Source: Methanocorpusculum sp.
Lineage (GTDB): Archaea > Halobacteriota > Methanomicrobia > Methanomicrobiales > Methanocorpusculaceae
Length of the DNA stretch: 23,188 nt
Direction of reading: 5' to 3'
Assembly: GCA_029987245.1 (NCBI GenBank)
Contig: DALTWG010000028.1
Span: 1-23,188, forward strand
A program made the translations under genes and the position numbers. Below are positions 20,595 to 23,188 of the stretch, piece by piece. The notes under the pieces are model-generated. The model made no database searches. It worked only from the letters and a program-made list of their open reading frames with translations, and was not told the origin of the DNA. The number at the start of each line of letters is the position of its first letter. Positions within the stretch are counted from its first letter, which is position 1.

Positions 20595-23188
20595 TCACTC
20601 CTCCCCTTTCATCACCTGTATCAACACTTTTACCAGCTCATCTGCATTAATCGGCTTGGACAAATGGGCATTCATCCCCGCCTCAAGCGACTTGTGCTTA
20701 TCCTCCTCAAACGCATTCGCCGAAAGCGCAATAATCGGCAGCTTCTCAAAGCCCGGCATCTTTCTGATTATCTGCGTCGCCTTGTAGCCGTCCATGTACG
20801 GCATCTGAATATCCATTAAGACACAGTCATATGCAAGCGGCCCCATGCTCTTTAACTTCTCCACCGCAAACGAACCGTCCTCCACCTCATCGACAATAAT
20901 CTTGCACTCTTCGAGCATATCCCGCGCAATCTCCCGGTTCAAGTCCCTGTCCTCGACGACAAGCACCCGCTTTCCCTCTAAGCTAAACACCGGCGCAGGC
21001 TTCGGCGCTGCCGCCGCTTCGGCTGCCGCGTCTGCCTCCGCCGGAAGCTGCTTCTCTCTTGCGGAAGCAACCGTGCGGAAATCAAGAATGACCGTAACCT
21101 TGGTTCCAACACCCACCTGCGACTGAATATCAATCGAGCCCTCCATCAAATCCACCAGCCGGCGCACAATACTCATGCCAAGACCCGTGCCCTGAATGCC
21201 GGAAACCGTCGTATTCTTTTCGCGGCTGAACTCTTCGAAGATATGGTCAACGAACTCCTGCGTCATGCCGATACCCGTGTCTTCGACCTGCATCTTGTAT
21301 TTTGCATGACCGTTTACGGAAGGCGAAATCTGCGAAAGTGTGTACGTAACTTTTCCGCCCGTGCGGGTGTATTTGATGGCGTTGCTGATAATATTTAACA
21401 CAATCTGATTGACATGCAACTCGTCAGCATAGACAACTCTGTCTGTTACATCTGCGATGTGCACCAGGTCAATACTGTTGGCTACAGCACTTTCCCGCAC
21501 AATCGCAACCAGCCGCTCGCCTGCATCGACGACGTCTGTGGTCTTCTCATTAATCGTCACCTTGCCGGACTCGATTCTGGACATATCCAGCACATCATTG
21601 ATGAGCATAAGCAGATGGTCACCGGCTGCAAGCACCTTGTTTAGGTAATCCTGGACCCGCTCCTTGTCTTCGAGGTGTTTCTTTGCCATGCTTGCAAAAC
21701 CGAGAATGGCATTCATCGGCGTGCGGATGTCGTGACTCATGTTAAAGAGGAATGTGGACTTGGCTTTGCTTGCCGCCTCCGCTTTGCTTCTTGCATCCTC
21801 GAGCTGAATCTTTCGAATCTGCTCGCCGCGGATTTCCTCATCCTTGTCCGCAAATCCGAGGGCGACCGCTGTGGGCGCTTCGTTTTCGCCGTTGACTTTA
21901 ACGAACTTCATCTCGCAGTAATGGCCATCTGCCGAGCGGTACGTCGTGATAAACGTCTTTTTGTCGGTGAGCTGGCGCACAATGTTGTAGATGCTGCCGG
22001 CTTTGAGCATCATCTCCTTGTCGTCGGCGTGAATCAGGCGGTCGACATACATCCGGTACGCATCCGAGTACTGGATACCGGACTTAAAGATCTGACCGAA
22101 CTCGGATTCCGTGTCCGCGTTCATGGTGTAGGGCGTTAAGCCGTCGGTCGAGAGGTCAATGTAGTACACCGACGAGTATTCTGATGCAAGAATCTGAATA
22201 ATGTCGAAGTTGCGTTCCTGCTCGCTCCGGATTTCCTCCTCTTTTCTGAGGACCTCATCCTTGTCGGCAAAGCCGAGGGCGACCGCGCTCGGCAGTTCGT
22301 TTTCGCCGTTGACTTTAACGAACTTCATTTCGCAGTAATGGCCTTCCGCCGAGCGGTACGTTGTAATAAACGTCTTCTTGTACGCAAGCTGCGTCATGAT
22401 GTTGGGAAGACTGCCGGCTTTGAGCATCATTTTCCTGTCTTCAGGCAGAATCAGGCGGTCCACATACATCCGGTATGCCTGGGAGTAATGGATACCGGAT
22501 TTGAAGATCTGACCGAACTCGGACTCGGTGTCTTCGTTCATGGTGTACGGGTCAAGTTCGTCGGTCGTTAAGTCGATGTAGTACACCGAGGAGTATTCGG
22601 AGGCGAGAACCTGGATAATGTCGAAATTGCGCTGGGTTTCGCGTTCGGCCTGTTCCCGTGCGCGAATTTCCTCATCCTTTTCCGCAAAGCCGATGACCAC
22701 CGAGACGACGTCGCCGGTTTCATCGGTTCTGACGCATTTCATCTCGCAGTATTTGTCTTCATCGTTGAGGTAGGTGAGTTTGTAGTACGGATGCAGCGCA
22801 AGCTGACGGCGCATATAATGCGGCGAAAGGGCCTCGGAAAGGGCTCTGCGGTCGTTGGCAGAGCAGGCTTTGGTAACATAGTTTCTGACCGCGGCATCAA
22901 AGGAGAGGTGTTCGAAGGCATCGGCGCCGAATTTGTCTTTAATCCGGTCGCTGCTGCTGTAGGGCAGAACTATGTTTTGCTCGAGGTCGGCAAAGTAGAT
23001 GGATGCGTATTCGGAGGAGAGCGCTTTAATCACTGCGTAATAGCGTTTCTGTTCAAATTCCGCCTCGCGTGCGGCGCGGATTTCCTCGTCTTTATCGGCA
23101 AATCCGAGGGCGACCGCCGTCGGGGCTTCTGCCTCGCCGTTGACTTTGACGAATTTCATTTCGCAGTAATGACCGTCGGAAGAGCGGT
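20595..23188 (-). CDS. Hybrid sensor histidine kinase/response regulator (partial, N-terminus beyond window)
   Basis: This 864-residue C-terminal part runs off the right edge. The frame stays open through 23188 and encodes module sequence (RSSDGHYCEMKF), so the Met at 23159 is not the start. It contains the end of one sensor module and three full modules with EYAS/EYSS cores encoded near 23012, 22598 and 22181. The kinase follows: H-box FNMSHDIRTPMNAILGF with the His codon at 21732-21734, N-box NIISNAIKYT, G1 DTGIGM and G2 GTGLGMSI. An Ala/Pro linker leads to a receiver with VLVVEDRD, phospho-acceptor Asp (codon 20811-20813, VLMDIQMP) and LSKPI. No membrane segment or DNA-binding output is seen. 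The modules match those of the giant HD-GYP/GGDEF protein closely. The target of the phosphorelay is unknown. Confidence 0.92.
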   Translation of the reverse strand, partial: RSSDGHYCEMKFVKVNGEAEAPTAVALGFADKDEEIRAAREAEFEQKRYYAVIKALSSEYASIYFADLEQNIVLPYSSSDRIKDKFGADAFEHLSFDAAVRNYVTKACSANDRRALSEALSPHYMRRQLALHPYYKLTYLNDEDKYCEMKCVRTDETGDVVSVVIGFAEKDEEIRAREQAERETQRNFDIIQVLASEYSSVYYIDLTTDELDPYTMNEDTESEFGQIFKSGIHYSQAYRMYVDRLILPEDRKMMLKAGSLPNIMTQLAYKKTFITTYRSAEGHYCEMKFVKVNGENELPSAVALGFADKDEVLRKEEEIRSEQERNFDIIQILASEYSSVYYIDLSTDGLTPYTMNADTESEFGQIFKSGIQYSDAYRMYVDRLIHADDKEMMLKAGSIYNIVRQLTDKKTFITTYRSADGHYCEMKFVKVNGENEAPTAVALGFADKDEEIRGEQIRKIQLEDARSKAEAASKAKSTFLFNMSHDIRTPMNAILGFASMAKKHLEDKERVQDYLNKVLAAGDHLLMLINDVLDMSRIESGKVTINEKTTDVVDAGERLVAIVRESAVANSIDLVHIADVTDRVVYADELHVNQIVLNIISNAIKYTRTGGKVTYTLSQISPSVNGHAKYKMQVEDTGIGMTQEFVDHIFEEFSREKNTTVSGIQGTGLGMSIVRRLVDLMEGSIDIQSQVGVGTKVTVILDFRTVASAREKQLPAEADAAAEAAAAPKPAPVFSLEGKRVLVVEDRDLNREIARDMLEECKIIVDEVEDGSFAVEKLKSMGPLAYDCVLMDIQMPYMDGYKATQIIRKMPGFEKLPIIALSANAFEEDKHKSLEAGMNAHLSKPINADELVKVLIQVMKGEE
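21830..23188 (-). repeat. Tandem ~414-417-bp sensor-module repeats in the hybrid kinase gene
   Basis: Three full modules and the end of a fourth have core spacing of 414 and 417 bases. The two nearest the kinase domain are the 'YTMN.DTESEFGQIF' type and are very alike in DNA, for example over the parts encoding GHYCEMKFVKVNGEN and MLKAGS. The third is the same type as the 'IPFHNSERI' module of the giant gene (here LPYSSSDRI), and sits in the same order relative to its neighbours. The array continues beyond the window. Confidence 0.85.

Noticed and set aside
21675..22139. Plus-strand frame of 154 codons opposite the hybrid kinase
   Set aside because: It is antisense to conserved module and kinase sequence, with similar antisense frames opposite other modules. 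The repetition comes from the sense gene.
20595..23159. Treating the Met at 23159 as the kinase start
   Set aside because: The frame continues to the window edge with module sequence that matches full copies, so the gene is cut by the window.
1..23188. tRNA, rRNA or CRISPR genes
   Set aside because: No cloverleaf with T-loop and anticodon-stem features, no rRNA-like sequence and no spacer arrays were recognised by eye on either strand.

Overview
The window is archaeal and looks like a euryarchaeal methanogen, most likely of the Methanomicrobiales (a Methanocorpusculum-like organism; the genus is an impression from protein style, not a search). The evidence is a complete A-type (A1Ao) ATP synthase operon in the order H-I-K-E-C-F-A-B-D, archaeal RNA polymerase subunit L, a wyosine-pathway radical SAM enzyme (Taw1/TYW1-like), an archaeal-style phosphoglucosamine mutase, and TATA-like boxes close to start codons with few Shine-Dalgarno sequences at first genes.

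Layout. 1-306: gene-poor leader, with a possible 20-codon remnant on the minus strand. 307-1683 (+): glmM. 1700-2254 (-): CYTH-domain protein, convergent with glmM. 2339-2788 (+): small lipoprotein. 2789-3081: non-coding, with a foldable cloverleaf-like element and U-tract at the end of the ATP synthase transcript. 3082-11343 (-): nine tightly packed, partly overlapping ATP synthase genes. 11517-12731 (+): rpoL-taw1, divergent from the ATP synthase operon. 12861-18734 (-): a 1957-residue multi-sensor protein with HD-GYP and GGDEF domains. 18735-20594: a region built around a DUF4143-type ATPase gene (+), an internally deleted remnant of the same unit just upstream, and a 50-bp double-palindrome repeat at the 3' end of both copies. 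20595 to the right edge (-): the C-terminal part of a hybrid histidine kinase/receiver protein whose sensor array has the same repeated module as the 1957-residue protein.

The housekeeping half (glmM, ATP synthase, rpoL, taw1) is ordinary and intact. The accessory half (12.86-23.19 kb) is the interesting part. It holds two codirectional giant cytoplasmic sensors with one shared ~138-residue repeat module but different outputs: cyclic-di-GMP-type HD-GYP plus GGDEF in one, and HisKA-HATPase-REC in the other. An opposite-strand ATPase unit sits between them, with traces of tandem duplication and deletion. Intact GGDEF and HD-GYP domains in one polypeptide are unusual for an archaeon. Together with the Firmicutes-like style of the modules, this suggests acquisition from gut or anaerobic bacteria followed by expansion; that is inference.
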